DNA of 64,000 nucleotides from Leuconostoc carnosum (GTDB lineage: Bacteria; Bacillota; Bacilli; Lactobacillales; Lactobacillaceae): assembly GCF_014207505.1 (NCBI RefSeq), contig NZ_JACHGL010000003.1, positions 1 to 64,000 on the forward strand, given 5' to 3'. This document shows, piece after piece, positions 37,127 to 45,749 of this stretch. Numbering within the stretch: the stretch's first letter is position 1; each line of letters starts with the position of its first letter. Both the position numbers and the translations under genes were made by a program. The notes beneath the pieces are model-generated. The model did no database searches. It saw nothing but the letters and a program-made list of their open reading frames with translations, and was not told where the DNA came from.

Positions 37127-37948
37127 ATGGAAAGTAATTATCAACAAAAATCATATCAATTACCTGACGGTCGCCCAATGCCACACCGTCTGACATCAAA
37201 TCCACAAGCAAAACGTAGCTATGAAAGTTTTACGCCTGCTGGTTTATTTGATTGGCGACGATGGGTACCACTCATTGTTATCGTCATTAGCTTAAATATC
37301 ATTTGGTGGCGTCAACCTTTACTGCACACCAAGGCCTTACTTGGCTCTTCAATTACATCACAAGTCTTACCCTTATTCGGCTATACGTTAACCATAGCCA
37401 TTGGTGTAACATTAATGCTCACTCAGAATTTTCGTAGTTTACTTAGCTACTTATTCTTTGGTTTAAGTATTTTATTTACCTTTAGTTCACTGATTCAAAC
37501 ACGCCAAGAAATATTCTTTTTGTTACTCATTTTGAGTATTTTCTTGATTGCCATTCAGCAGTCATGGCTTGGTTTACAAAACTGGATGGGCTTATTATTG
37601 CTTAGTGTACTCGCAACATTTACTATTCCTGTCGCCATCTTTTACATACAAAACAGCTTTCTGACACAGCGCTTTTTATGGCAACTCGTACCTATGTTTT
37701 TAGGTTTTGGTTTCTATTTCACACCTATTTTGATGCCTAATCCTGATGGTCGTAAACTCAGTATTTTGACATTAGGTTTGTTCTGGGTAGCCTTATTTAG
37801 CCACACTGTTGCCTTGAGTACTATCTTTATCATCCTATTTAGCCTGCTAGCCTTTGTTTTACAATTTGTAAAAGCTAAAATTGGTAATTGGCAACACATG
37901 GGCTATGTTTTACTACTTGCCTTGTCGATGTTGCTTATCTACAAGTAA
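37127..37948 (+). CDS. Multi-pass membrane protein of unknown function
   Basis: 273 residues: a hydrophilic head of about 45 residues and then about eight hydrophobic helices. Not recognised. TACAAT ends 7 nt before the ATG and only a distant GAGG precedes it, so the mRNA could be very short-leadered. It is divergent from metK, with promoters that nearly overlap. A symmetrical terminator separates it from the DUF1054 gene. Confidence 0.7.
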   Translation: MESNYQQKSYQLPDGRPMPHRLTSNPQAKRSYESFTPAGLFDWRRWVPLIVIVISLNIIWWRQPLLHTKALLGSSITSQVLPLFGYTLTIAIGVTLMLTQNFRSLLSYLFFGLSILFTFSSLIQTRQEIFFLLLILSIFLIAIQQSWLGLQNWMGLLLLSVLATFTIPVAIFYIQNSFLTQRFLWQLVPMFLGFGFYFTPILMPNPDGRKLSILTLGLFWVALFSHTVALSTIFIILFSLLAFVLQFVKAKIGNWQHMGYVLLLALSMLLIYK

Positions 37949-37986
37949 AAACAGTCATTGCTTGAGTACCAGCAATGACTGTTTTT
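37947..37986. terminator. Bidirectional terminator
   Basis: 14-bp perfect arms 37948-37961 and 37972-37985 (AAAACAGTCATTGC and complement) between convergent genes. Confidence 0.85.
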
Positions 37987-38578
37987 ATTTTAATTTTTCA
38001 TAAATTGGCAGCAAGGTTTTTAATGCTGAAATCAACTTTTCTGTAACAGCTGATGTCCCTAAGTATGCATCACCACGCATAATTTTGATCCCAATTAAAA
38101 CCTCACTGTGTTTCACATTTTCAAAACGCGATACAGTCGCTTCATAAGCCGATAAAGGCACGTTCTGATTCACCATGTGGTCTTGACTAATCACAAATTG
38201 CTCTGGTAAATTAGCAATCATTGGGCTAACAGCTGTTAATTTACTAACTATTGGCGCTGTTTGCTTGGGTTTCATGTTCTCTTCAACAGCTAAGTATAAA
38301 TATATATGATCTGCCCATATACCTAATTCAAAATGCGGCATCATTTTATAGCCGCGTTTATTTGGTGCAAAAGCTACCCACGTATTATCCGGAGCATAAG
38401 TTGTACGACGAAGATGCTTAGCAATATGAGCAAACCAACTTTGCCCATCCTGATTCAAAATAGGCAAAGCAATTTCAGCAAATTGCTCAAATTTTGGATC
38501 AATCACATCGCGAATTAATGCCATGCGTCCGGCTAACGTTTGTTCATCAAAAATCTCAAAATCACTCGCTTCAAACAT
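37985..38578 (-). CDS. DUF1054 (UPF0637/YktB-like) protein
   Basis: 197 residues matching the uncharacterised YktB family: FEASDFEIFDEQTLAGRMALI opening-like segment and KRGYKMMPHFELGIWADH in the middle. Cytosolic, function unknown. It is 13 nt upstream-adjacent to the YihY gene on the same strand, so they may be cotranscribed. Confidence 0.85.
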   Translation of the reverse strand: MFEASDFEIFDEQTLAGRMALIRDVIDPKFEQFAEIALPILNQDGQSWFAHIAKHLRRTTYAPDNTWVAFAPNKRGYKMMPHFELGIWADHIYLYLAVEENMKPKQTAPIVSKLTAVSPMIANLPEQFVISQDHMVNQNVPLSAYEATVSRFENVKHSEVLIGIKIMRGDAYLGTSAVTEKLISALKTLLPIYEKLK

Positions 38579-38591
38579 TTAAATTACTCTC

Positions 38592-39464
38592 TCAACTTTT
38601 TTTAGGTATTCTCAAACGTGTCTCATCATCAAGTTGAAGAAGTGTTATCCACTTAATCAAAACGAAGCCTGCTACTAAAATCGTCGCAATAAGATTTAAC
38701 CAAATCAATAATACGATAATTGAGCTCATTGATTGGTAAAAATCGTATTGTCTAATACCAATTTTGGCGTACCATGTAAATCCAATATTCAGTAAATTTA
38801 ACATGATCAGCTCAATTATGCTACCAACCAAAACAAAGCGAACTGGTGCTCTCCCTGCCTTTGTTGGTAAAAAATAATTCAACATCACCAACGCAACCCA
38901 CATACCAATCCAGATAAACCATCGTGATTGATGTTGCAAAAAATGGGTCAAATCGTTATTTGGCAAAACTTGAATAACAAGTGTCAAAATATTACTACCA
39001 ATCATTAACGCAACAAATACGGCAATGATAACCAATAACCAAATAAAAGACCAGAGCCGAGTTAATAGATCACTAATCCGTTCATCAACATCTGAAATCA
39101 TATTAAAAGATTTTCTAAAAACAGCAATCACACGCGAAACGGTCCACAATGTAAACAAAACAGACAACGACAGTAACGATGTGCTCTGTGATGACAAAAC
39201 TGATTTTAAAATTGGCAATAATACCGTTTCAATGTTACTTGGCAATACATTTTCTACTGCCGTAATTAAGCTCGTTTGGCTGACATTAGTAATTGAAATA
39301 ATAATACCTGCAGATATCACAATTGGGAAAACCGTCAAAATCACATAATAAGCAAAAGTAGGTCCCACATATCCGACTTGGGATCGTGAGAACATTTCAC
39401 CTAATGTTGACAGTTTAAAACGCGTATCTAGTACCCGCCAATATTGTTTTACTTGATTAATCAT
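38592..39464 (-). CDS. YihY/BrkB family membrane protein
   Basis: 290 residues with about six transmembrane helices. YVGPTFAYYVILTVFPIVI and RVIAVFRKSFNMI are characteristic of the YihY family (once called RNase BN by mistake). Its role may be as a transporter, unproven. TGG-CATAAT ends 6 nt before the ATG; the intervening AGAGGT is too close to act as a Shine-Dalgarno. This suggests a leaderless mRNA. Confidence 0.85.
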   Translation of the reverse strand: MINQVKQYWRVLDTRFKLSTLGEMFSRSQVGYVGPTFAYYVILTVFPIVISAGIIISITNVSQTSLITAVENVLPSNIETVLLPILKSVLSSQSTSLLSLSVLFTLWTVSRVIAVFRKSFNMISDVDERISDLLTRLWSFIWLLVIIAVFVALMIGSNILTLVIQVLPNNDLTHFLQHQSRWFIWIGMWVALVMLNYFLPTKAGRAPVRFVLVGSIIELIMLNLLNIGFTWYAKIGIRQYDFYQSMSSIIVLLIWLNLIATILVAGFVLIKWITLLQLDDETRLRIPKKS

Positions 39465-39470
39465 ACCTCT

Positions 39471-39479
39471 ATTATGCCA
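39471..39479 (-). promoter_or_regulatory. Promoter abutting the YihY start
   Basis: Extended -10 TGG plus CATAAT (39471-39476), 6 nt before the ATG. Confidence 0.5.
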
Positions 39480-39509
39480 AATATTGACTAAATATTGTTG
39501 GAATTGTGT

Positions 39510-40217
39510 TTAAAATATTTTTCCAACGCCATAGTGGATCATAATTGTTACCAAACCAATGATAACATTGCGTAGCATTGCTCGTTTTACTAAACCATTT
39601 GACATTGAAGCACTTAAAAAGCCTGTTAAAGCTACTGCTACAACCGTAGCGCCAATTGTGGCTATGAATTGATAACGCACTGGTGACAAAATCAACGCAG
39701 CTAACGGAAATATACCACCGAGCGCCGCACTAAATAATGATGCCCAAGCAGCAGACCAAGGATTCAAATAATGTCCTAACGTAATATCGTATTTAACGCT
39801 AAGCATTGTTTCTAATGGACTTTTTGATAGTAGTTCATCTGCAATAAGTACTGCTGTATGACGCGTCACACCACGATCAACGTAAAAATTTTCAACTGTT
39901 TTATGTTCACTGGCAAAGTCTGTTTTCAATAGCTCTCGTTCTTGTTCAACAACAACTTTCTCACTATCTGATTGTGAACTAACTGATGCATATTCACCAG
40001 AGGCCATTGATAAGGCACAGGCTAATAAATCAGCTAAGCCAGCAATAAAAATTGCAAAACTATTTGTTGTAGCTGCAGCAACAGAAAACAACACACCGAC
40101 AACTGTTAAAATACCATCATTTGAACCTAACACACCGGCACGAACAGCATTTAGCTTTTCATCCATTGTCATGTGTTCTTTTTTTGATTTATTATTTTGT
40201 CTAATTTTTATATCCAT
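39510..40217 (-). CDS. VIT family iron/manganese transporter, second copy
   Basis: 235 residues of the VIT1/CCC1 family, with NDGILTVVGVLFSVAAAT in helix 1, a cytoplasmic metal-binding domain rich in Glu, and SMASGEYASVSSQSD. It lies 38 nt after its paralogue on the same strand, a tandem duplication. It probably moves Fe2+ or Mn2+ out of the cytoplasm. Its GAGGGGG is separated from the ATG by a 7-bp hairpin. An internal MTMDEKLN start is possible but has poor Shine-Dalgarno support. Confidence 0.85.
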   Translation of the reverse strand: MDIKIRQNNKSKKEHMTMDEKLNAVRAGVLGSNDGILTVVGVLFSVAAATTNSFAIFIAGLADLLACALSMASGEYASVSSQSDSEKVVVEQERELLKTDFASEHKTVENFYVDRGVTRHTAVLIADELLSKSPLETMLSVKYDITLGHYLNPWSAAWASLFSAALGGIFPLAALILSPVRYQFIATIGATVVAVALTGFLSASMSNGLVKRAMLRNVIIGLVTIMIHYGVGKIF

Positions 40218-40254
40218 TCTTTGTTAACAATGAGTTCAACACTCATTCCCCCTC
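40218..40254 (-). promoter_or_regulatory. VIT leader: Shine-Dalgarno, 7-bp hairpin, then start codon
   Basis: GAGGGGG (40248-40254) directly abuts perfect 7-bp arms 40241-40247 and 40229-40235 (AATGAGT/ACTCATT) with a 5-nt loop; 11 nt then lead to the ATG. Confidence 0.6.
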
Positions 40255-40255
40255 T

Positions 40256-40930
40256 TTATCTAAACAACGATCCTATCGCAAATGTGATAGCCATTGTAAA
40301 GACACCCGCAATGACATTACGAACTGACGCCCGCGTTTTGTTCGCACCATTTAATACAGCAGATGCATAACCTGTCAACGTTAAAGCAACAATAACCGCT
40401 AAGAAAGTAGTAATTTCACGCAAACTGGTGGGTGTCATAGAGATGGCGACCATTGGTAAAATAGATCCCACTGGAAAACTCACTAACGAAGCAAATGCTG
40501 CACCCTTGGCACTTAATTCATGATCCAACGTAAAATTATAACGCTCTCGTACAGTCGTAACTAATGGATCTTGTGCCATCATTTCTTGTGTGGCTTGTTG
40601 CGCTAAATGCGTTGAGATACCCGCCGTTTCATATTTTTCTTTCACAAAAGTAAATTCACTATCATAATCATTTGCCAGCGCAGCCATTTGTTCTCGACGT
40701 ACACGTTCTTGCGCATCATGTTGCGAACTGACAGAAACATACTCACCCATCGCCATTGAAACCGTACCAGCCAACATACCTGCAAAACCTGCTAACAAAA
40801 TTGTATCAGTATGACTTGTGGCACCCGCTACACCTAAAACAATACCAGAAACAGACAAAATACCATCATTAGCCCCCATAACCGCTGCACGAATAATATT
40901 GTTTCGTTGCATTAAACTTTGCTTGTCCAT
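40256..40930 (-). CDS. VIT family iron/manganese transporter, first copy
   Basis: About 224 residues from MDKQSLMQRNN; GGGGGAG stands 3 nt before this ATG and the longer frame is not supported. NDGILSVSGIVLGVAGAT and SMAMGEYVSVSSQHD are the VIT signatures, closely parallel to the second copy. It is divergent from the PerR/Fur gene. A PerR-type operator lies at its predicted transcription start, so it is likely derepressed by metal or peroxide signals. Confidence 0.87.
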   Translation of the reverse strand: MDKQSLMQRNNIIRAAVMGANDGILSVSGIVLGVAGATSHTDTILLAGFAGMLAGTVSMAMGEYVSVSSQHDAQERVRREQMAALANDYDSEFTFVKEKYETAGISTHLAQQATQEMMAQDPLVTTVRERYNFTLDHELSAKGAAFASLVSFPVGSILPMVAISMTPTSLREITTFLAVIVALTLTGYASAVLNGANKTRASVRNVIAGVFTMAITFAIGSLFR

Positions 40931-40941
40931 CTTCTCCCCCT

Positions 40942-40956
40942 TTAGAATTATTCTAG
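40942..40956. promoter_or_regulatory. PerR-type operator 1, at the VIT promoter
   Basis: TTAGAATTATTCTAG fits the PerR box NTANAANNATTNTAN exactly. It overlaps the +1 region of the VIT promoter (-10 TATAAA at 40963-40968 on the minus strand, preceded by TTGG). Confidence 0.8.
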
Positions 40957-40995
40957 TCTTATTTATACCAAACTTTAAGTCATAAATCAAGTTAA

Positions 40996-41025
40996 TTAGA
41001 AATATTCTAGATTACATGGTATAAT
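40996..41025 (+). promoter_or_regulatory. PerR-type operator 2 and perR promoter
   Basis: TTAGAAATATTCTAG (40996-41010) is a second exact match to the PerR box. It covers the -35 region of an extended -10 promoter TGG-TATAAT (-10 at 41020-41025). Self-regulation is likely. Confidence 0.8.
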
Positions 41026-41047
41026 ATTAAACATTAGGAGGTGTGCC

Positions 41048-41455
41048 ATGGATGATAAAAATGCTCGCGAAATACTGCAAAGTCACGGTTTTAAAATCAC
41101 TTTCCAGCGTTTATCAATTTTAAAATATTTAATGACACACAAAACGCATCCAACAGCAGAGATGATTCATGCTGATTTAACGGATATTAGTTTAGCCACG
41201 ATTTATAATACCCTTGATAAATTTGTCGATGATGGTATCGTCATTGTGATTGATACACATCAAGATGAAAAAAGGCATTATGATTTCTATGGTGAACCAC
41301 ATTATCACATTATTAATAATGTGACTAAAGAAATTATTGATGCTGATAATTTTGATGTTGAGCCGCTTTTTAAAGCAGCCCGTGAAGTTAGTGGGCTAAA
41401 TATTACAGGCTTTCATATAGAAGTTTATGGTGTTAACCCAGAAGATGCAAAATAA
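41048..41455 (+). CDS. perR: PerR/Fur family metalloregulator lacking cysteines
   Basis: 135 residues. The winged helix is ILQSHGFKITFQRLSILKYL plus SLATIYNTLDKFVDDG, and the dimerisation domain has HYDFYGEPHYHII with the regulatory histidines. The protein has no cysteine at all: the usual C-x-x-C zinc motifs are gone (HIINNVTKEI in place of HIxCxxCG). A Cys-less subset of the family occurs in lactic acid bacteria. Two PerR boxes flank its promoter, and it is divergent from the VIT pair. AGGAGG is 7 nt before the ATG. Whether it senses peroxide, Mn or Fe cannot be read from sequence. Confidence 0.85.
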   Translation: MDDKNAREILQSHGFKITFQRLSILKYLMTHKTHPTAEMIHADLTDISLATIYNTLDKFVDDGIVIVIDTHQDEKRHYDFYGEPHYHIINNVTKEIIDADNFDVEPLFKAAREVSGLNITGFHIEVYGVNPEDAK

Positions 41456-41492
41456 AAGAGCAACCAGATTAAATCTAGTTGCTCTTTTATTT
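41450..41492. terminator. Bidirectional terminator
   Basis: AAATAAAAGAGCAAC and its complement flank an imperfect AT-rich inner stem between two convergent genes. Confidence 0.8.
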
Positions 41493-41509
41493 ATAGCTTA
41501 TTTTCGTGT

Positions 41510-41953
41510 TCACATGTGTGAATTCATTATTTTTGACACTGCTGTTTGAATTTTCCCAAGGTATAGACCTTGTTCTTCTTCAGATTTTTCATACTTGGCA
41601 TCATCAATCTTTTGTTCAGATACAATAACAGCATCTGCCATTAATTCTGTTGCATCAGCGTAGTATGTGTAAGCAGCAGCCAGTGATTTGTGCGTTCCCA
41701 ATAACCGAACAGGCGCGACAGCTTGGTTTAACTGCTCAGCATTGTGACGATAATTTTCTACTGCATCTTCAAATTCTGCTTTGATTTCTGCAAATTCAGC
41801 AGCAGGTATTTCTGAAATCTTATCTGCTGTTTTAGCATCATCCAATTTTGTAAAAAATGGTTCCACATGTGTGGCTGTTTCTTCTGTATTTGTTAACACA
41901 ACCTGCAAAGTTTTCATGTAAGCTTGTGCTTGTTTTGGATTAAATTTTGGCAA
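41510..41953 (-). CDS. Helical protein of unknown function coupled to the ATPase gene
   Basis: 147 residues, all-helical and acidic, with no cysteine or membrane segment. Not recognised. It starts at TTG, 14 bp inside the end of the P-type ATPase gene, with AAGGAC 9 nt before the TTG, so it is translated from the same mRNA. That position under a manganese riboswitch suggests a cytosolic helper or regulator of the exporter (inference). Confidence 0.75.
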   Translation of the reverse strand: MPKFNPKQAQAYMKTLQVVLTNTEETATHVEPFFTKLDDAKTADKISEIPAAEFAEIKAEFEDAVENYRHNAEQLNQAVAPVRLLGTHKSLAAAYTYYADATELMADAVIVSEQKIDDAKYEKSEEEQGLYLGKIQTAVSKIMNSHM

Positions 41954-44630
41954 TATTCTTATGTCCTTTTTTGAAAATTGTACGTTGTATCAATTTTACC
42001 AATTCAACAATCAAAATGATACTAATACCTGCAAATAATACAATTGCCCATTGGTAGGTATCCAAATGAGATACGTGAAAGAGCGGGTTCAACGCAGGAA
42101 TGACCACAACCGCAGACATCACTAACAATGATCCCAACAACGCCCAGTTGAAACTCTTATTTTTAAATGCTTGCGGACCAAGCATTGAGCCATAAACTGA
42201 TTTAACGTTAATGGCATTAAACATTTGCATCAAACCAAGTGTCATAAATGACATTGTCAACGCATCTTGGTGCGCCAAATGATCACCCGCGTGTACGGGA
42301 TAGGCCAAAGCAAAACCGTAAACTGACAAAACGATAACCGCTTGCAATACACCTTGCCACATAATTGCAGGCCCAACACCACCAGATAAGAAACTAGCAG
42401 TACGACCACGTGGTTGGTGGGACATAACATCTTTTTCAGCTGGCTCAATACCTAATGCAATAGCTGGCAAAGTATCAGTCACCAAATTAATCCACAAAAT
42501 CATGATTGGTGCTAAAATGTTCCAGCCTAATAATGTCATAACAAAGATAGAAATGACTTCAGCCAAGTTAGATGCTAGCAAGTATTGCAACGCTTTTTGG
42601 ATGTTAGCAAAAACCTTACGTCCTTCTTCAACAGCGTGAACAATGGTAGCAAAGTTATCATCTGCTAGCACCATATCAGAAGCACCCTTAGACACTTCGG
42701 TTCCAGTGATTCCCATAGCAATACCAATATCAGCTGCTTTTAGTGCAGGCGCATCATTCACACCATCACCAGTCATCGCCACAACCTTGCCTTTGTTTTT
42801 CCAAGCATTAACAATCTTAACTTTGTGTTCTGGTGCAACACGTGCATAAACATTATACTTGTGCACATTTGCAGCAAACTCTTCGTCTGTCATGTTGTCT
42901 AAATCAGAACCAGATATAACAGCTGTCTCTTTGTCTGCTTCATCCAAAATACCTAAACGCATTGCAATTGCTGCGGCTGTGTCACGGTGATCTCCTGTAA
43001 TCATCATCGGACGAATACCGGCTGCCTTAGCTTCAGCGACAGCTTGTGCCACTTCTGGACGTTCTGGGTCAATCATGCCAACGAAACCAGTAAAAATCAA
43101 GTTATTTTCAACAAGTTCAGATGTCATGTCATCAGGAATAGGTACTTTATCACTTAGCTTATAAGCAAATCCCAACACACGTAAAGCCTGCGTTGCTAAA
43201 TCCGAGTTAATTGACAACAATTTAGCTCGAATATCTTCTGACAATGTGACAACTTCACCATTCATTTCAATTTGCGTTGCACGCTTCAATAATTCATCTG
43301 GCGCACCTTTAACCGTAATGATATAGCCTTCTGGTGCAGGGTGCACTGTTGACATTAGTTTACGCTCTGAATCAAAGGGAATTTCTGATAAACGTGGCAT
43401 ATCAGTAAATAACTTATCAATATCACGTTTATGGTTTTCATTAAACGCAATTAGAGCAGTTTCTGTTGGATCACCAACATAACCATTATCTGTACGTTTA
43501 GTGTCATTATTTAAAGCTAGTATATCAGCCAACCGGGCATACGTCCCTGTTAACTCTTCGGTTGTAGCCGCATCAGATACTTCAGCATTAACAACAAGTT
43601 TTTCCACAGTCATCTTATTCTGTGTCAATGTACCTGTCTTATCTGAACCAATAATTTCAGTTGAACCAAGTGTCTCAACAGCTGGCAACTTACGAATTAA
43701 CGCATTACGGGCAGCCATGCGTGTTGTACCAAGTGCCAATGTGATTGTCACAATAGCTGGCAAACCTTCAGGAATAGCGGCAACAGCAAGAGATATTGAT
43801 GTTAACAACATATCAATAATTGTCTCTTTACCACGAAGAATACCGACAACAAATGTCACAGCGGCAATACCTAAGATCAAATAAGTAAGGACACGACCTA
43901 ATTTCATCAAATCTTCTTGTAGTGGTGTCTTTGTATCATCGGCTTTTTCAAGCATACCAGCGATATGACCAATTTCTGTGTGCATACCAGTGCCTGTTAC
44001 CACACCAATACCACGACCATAAGTCACGTTTGTATTCATGAAACCAAGATTAGTCCGATCACCTAATGGTAAATCTGTATCGGACAACACGTCAGATACC
44101 TTATCTACCGGAACGGATTCACCAGTTAAGGAAGCTTCTTCAATTTGTAAGGAAACTGTTTTAATAAAACGTAGGTCAGCTGGAACAATATCTCCAGCCT
44201 CCAAGCTTACAATGTCACCAGCAACTAACTCTGTTGACTTTACCGACATGTCTTTGCCATCACGAACAACGTTAGCATTTGGTGTTGACATTTCCTTCAG
44301 CGCATTAATAGCATTTTCAGCCTTAGCTTCTTGAAAAACACCAAATACGGCATTAATAATAACAATAGCTAAAATAAAAACAGCATCAACTAATTCACCG
44401 GTAAATGCCGCTACTAAAGCAGCAACCAATAAAATAATAATCATAAAATCTTTAAATTGATTGATAAATTTTTCAAACAATGAAGTTGATTTTGCTTCGT
44501 TTAGTTGGTTAGGCCCATTCTTTTCTAAACGATTTGCTGCTTCCGAACTTGTTAATCCAGACTGTGCCTCTGTCTGTAAATCTGACAATACTGTCGCATT
44601 ATCTTGATTGTATAATGGCTTGTCTGCCAT
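41940..44630 (-). CDS. P-type cation ATPase, probably a manganese exporter (YoaB-like)
   Basis: 896 residues of the P2-type Ca2+/Mn2+ family. It has an N-terminal cation-ATPase domain, the actuator motif LTGESVPVDK, the phosphorylation site SDKTGTLTQNKM, KGAPDELLKR in the nucleotide domain, TGDGVNDAPALK in the hinge, and about ten membrane helices. PEGLPAIV in helix 4 fits calcium/manganese pumps. The leader contains a yybP-ykoY manganese riboswitch as in L. lactis yoaB, which argues for Mn2+ export rather than calcium. Confidence 0.88.
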   Translation of the reverse strand: MADKPLYNQDNATVLSDLQTEAQSGLTSSEAANRLEKNGPNQLNEAKSTSLFEKFINQFKDFMIIILLVAALVAAFTGELVDAVFILAIVIINAVFGVFQEAKAENAINALKEMSTPNANVVRDGKDMSVKSTELVAGDIVSLEAGDIVPADLRFIKTVSLQIEEASLTGESVPVDKVSDVLSDTDLPLGDRTNLGFMNTNVTYGRGIGVVTGTGMHTEIGHIAGMLEKADDTKTPLQEDLMKLGRVLTYLILGIAAVTFVVGILRGKETIIDMLLTSISLAVAAIPEGLPAIVTITLALGTTRMAARNALIRKLPAVETLGSTEIIGSDKTGTLTQNKMTVEKLVVNAEVSDAATTEELTGTYARLADILALNNDTKRTDNGYVGDPTETALIAFNENHKRDIDKLFTDMPRLSEIPFDSERKLMSTVHPAPEGYIITVKGAPDELLKRATQIEMNGEVVTLSEDIRAKLLSINSDLATQALRVLGFAYKLSDKVPIPDDMTSELVENNLIFTGFVGMIDPERPEVAQAVAEAKAAGIRPMMITGDHRDTAAAIAMRLGILDEADKETAVISGSDLDNMTDEEFAANVHKYNVYARVAPEHKVKIVNAWKNKGKVVAMTGDGVNDAPALKAADIGIAMGITGTEVSKGASDMVLADDNFATIVHAVEEGRKVFANIQKALQYLLASNLAEVISIFVMTLLGWNILAPIMILWINLVTDTLPAIALGIEPAEKDVMSHQPRGRTASFLSGGVGPAIMWQGVLQAVIVLSVYGFALAYPVHAGDHLAHQDALTMSFMTLGLMQMFNAINVKSVYGSMLGPQAFKNKSFNWALLGSLLVMSAVVVIPALNPLFHVSHLDTYQWAIVLFAGISIILIVELVKLIQRTIFKKGHKNIAKI

Positions 44631-44681
44631 AAAATTCCTCCTACGCCTGTTGCGGCTTTACTCCTGTGTCTCACTTCAAAT

Positions 44682-44853
44682 AAAAAAGCTCACATAAATG
44701 GGCTGAAACGATTACGCACCAGCCATTTACATGAGTCTCACTATTTAAGATAGTACCGGAACTGTCGTTCGATATAAGTAAGGCCTTTAGCCTTACTTGC
44801 TTTGACGGTATTATCGCGGAAAAAACCGCCAGTTACTCCCTCAGGAATTATCA
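44682..44853 (-). promoter_or_regulatory. yybP-ykoY manganese riboswitch with terminator
   Basis: On the minus strand GAGGGAGTAACTGG, ACCGTCAAAGC, GTTCCGG and GTGAGACTCATG fall in the order of the yybP-ykoY consensus (44728-44850). A terminator follows at 44682-44735: its 5' arm reuses the aptamer's last bases (CTCATGTAAATGGCTG) and six T follow. With Mn2+ bound the aptamer would sequester that arm and allow readthrough. Confidence 0.88.
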
Positions 44854-44860
44854 TAACTTC

Positions 44861-44889
44861 ATTGTACCAAAGCACTTGCACCCGCGCAA
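44861..44889 (-). promoter_or_regulatory. Promoter of the manganese exporter operon
   Basis: TTGCGC (44884-44889), 17-nt spacer, TACAAT (44861-44866) preceded by TGG. Confidence 0.7.
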
Positions 44890-45011
44890 GCAGTAATATA
44901 GATGATTTTTTACATAAAAAATACGAGTACCAAACCCCAAAATGGCTATCGTTAATTATAATTACCAAAATAGACTCGAATTAGCGTAAAATAAAAAAGT
45001 AAAAAAATTTT

Positions 45012-45075
45012 GGAAGGAACCGCACTATTCATGACTAATACCATTGTCATATACTAAGTGCTTACGTGCTTTAAT
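45012..45075 (+). promoter_or_regulatory. DUF1275 leader: Shine-Dalgarno, nested stems, then start codon
   Basis: GGAAGGA (45012-45018) precedes arms 45022-45026 and 45057-45061 (GCACT/AGTGC) enclosing 45031-45035 with 45046-45050 (ATGAC/GTCAT). A second GTGC (45066-45069) could also close the stem, 6 nt before the ATG. An 8-codon leader frame (ATG 45031 to TAA 45057) abuts an in-frame GTG and is an alternative. Confidence 0.45.
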
Positions 45076-45744
45076 ATGTCAGAAATTTGTACTGTACACC
45101 CCATTCACGAGCGACTACCTATAGCTTTATTACTAGCTACTAATGCAGGATTTGTCGATGCTTATACCTTTCAATACCACGCCGACCGTTTCGCTAGCTT
45201 GCAGACCGGTAATATTATTCAAGCTGGCATTTTTTTAGCTAGAGGACAATTTCTCGATGCTTTGGATTTTATCATACCGATTGTATTCTTTCTATTAGGT
45301 GCGGCTTTTAACAGTGTTTTGAAACACAACTTTAAACCTGGACTGTTATCCACACAACAACATAGCCTGCTGGTCGAATCAATAGGCATTATTATTGTGG
45401 TATTATTAAGTAGCCACCTATCTGGAACTGCTTTTATTACATTATTATCTTTTTTCTTAGCTATTCAATTAGACGCCTTTCCAAAAGTTCAAGGTCTCCC
45501 ATTCACTAGCGTGATGTCAACTGGTAATTTACGTAGTGTTGGTGCTAATTTGGTTACTTTTTTCTATACTAGAGAACCCAAAGCACGCCAAAATGCTGGC
45601 TTATTTTCATTAATTATCCTCGCTTTTTTATTTGGCGCACTGATATCCGCTTTTCTAACAAACTACTTTAAAGAACTAACCTTGGTGGTTTCTAGTGTAG
45701 TTCTGATTACTATCTTCTTTATTATCCATGATCATTCAAAATAA
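45076..45744 (+). CDS. DUF1275 (YoaK-like) membrane protein
   Basis: About 222 residues from MSEICTVHPIHERLP, with six hydrophobic helices. TNAGFVDAYTFQYHADRFASLQTGNI is typical of the DUF1275 family, and MSTGNLRSVG matches its second conserved motif. Function unknown in the family. A GTG six codons upstream immediately follows a short leader frame and could also be a start. Confidence 0.8.
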   Translation: MSEICTVHPIHERLPIALLLATNAGFVDAYTFQYHADRFASLQTGNIIQAGIFLARGQFLDALDFIIPIVFFLLGAAFNSVLKHNFKPGLLSTQQHSLLVESIGIIIVVLLSSHLSGTAFITLLSFFLAIQLDAFPKVQGLPFTSVMSTGNLRSVGANLVTFFYTREPKARQNAGLFSLIILAFLFGALISAFLTNYFKELTLVVSSVVLITIFFIIHDHSK

Positions 45745-45749
45745 AAGTG

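Noticed and set aside
43501-43884. 127-residue plus-strand ORF
   Set aside because: Antisense shadow of the P-type ATPase gene.
44741-44968. 75-residue minus-strand ORF
   Set aside because: It lies wholly within the manganese riboswitch and its promoter.
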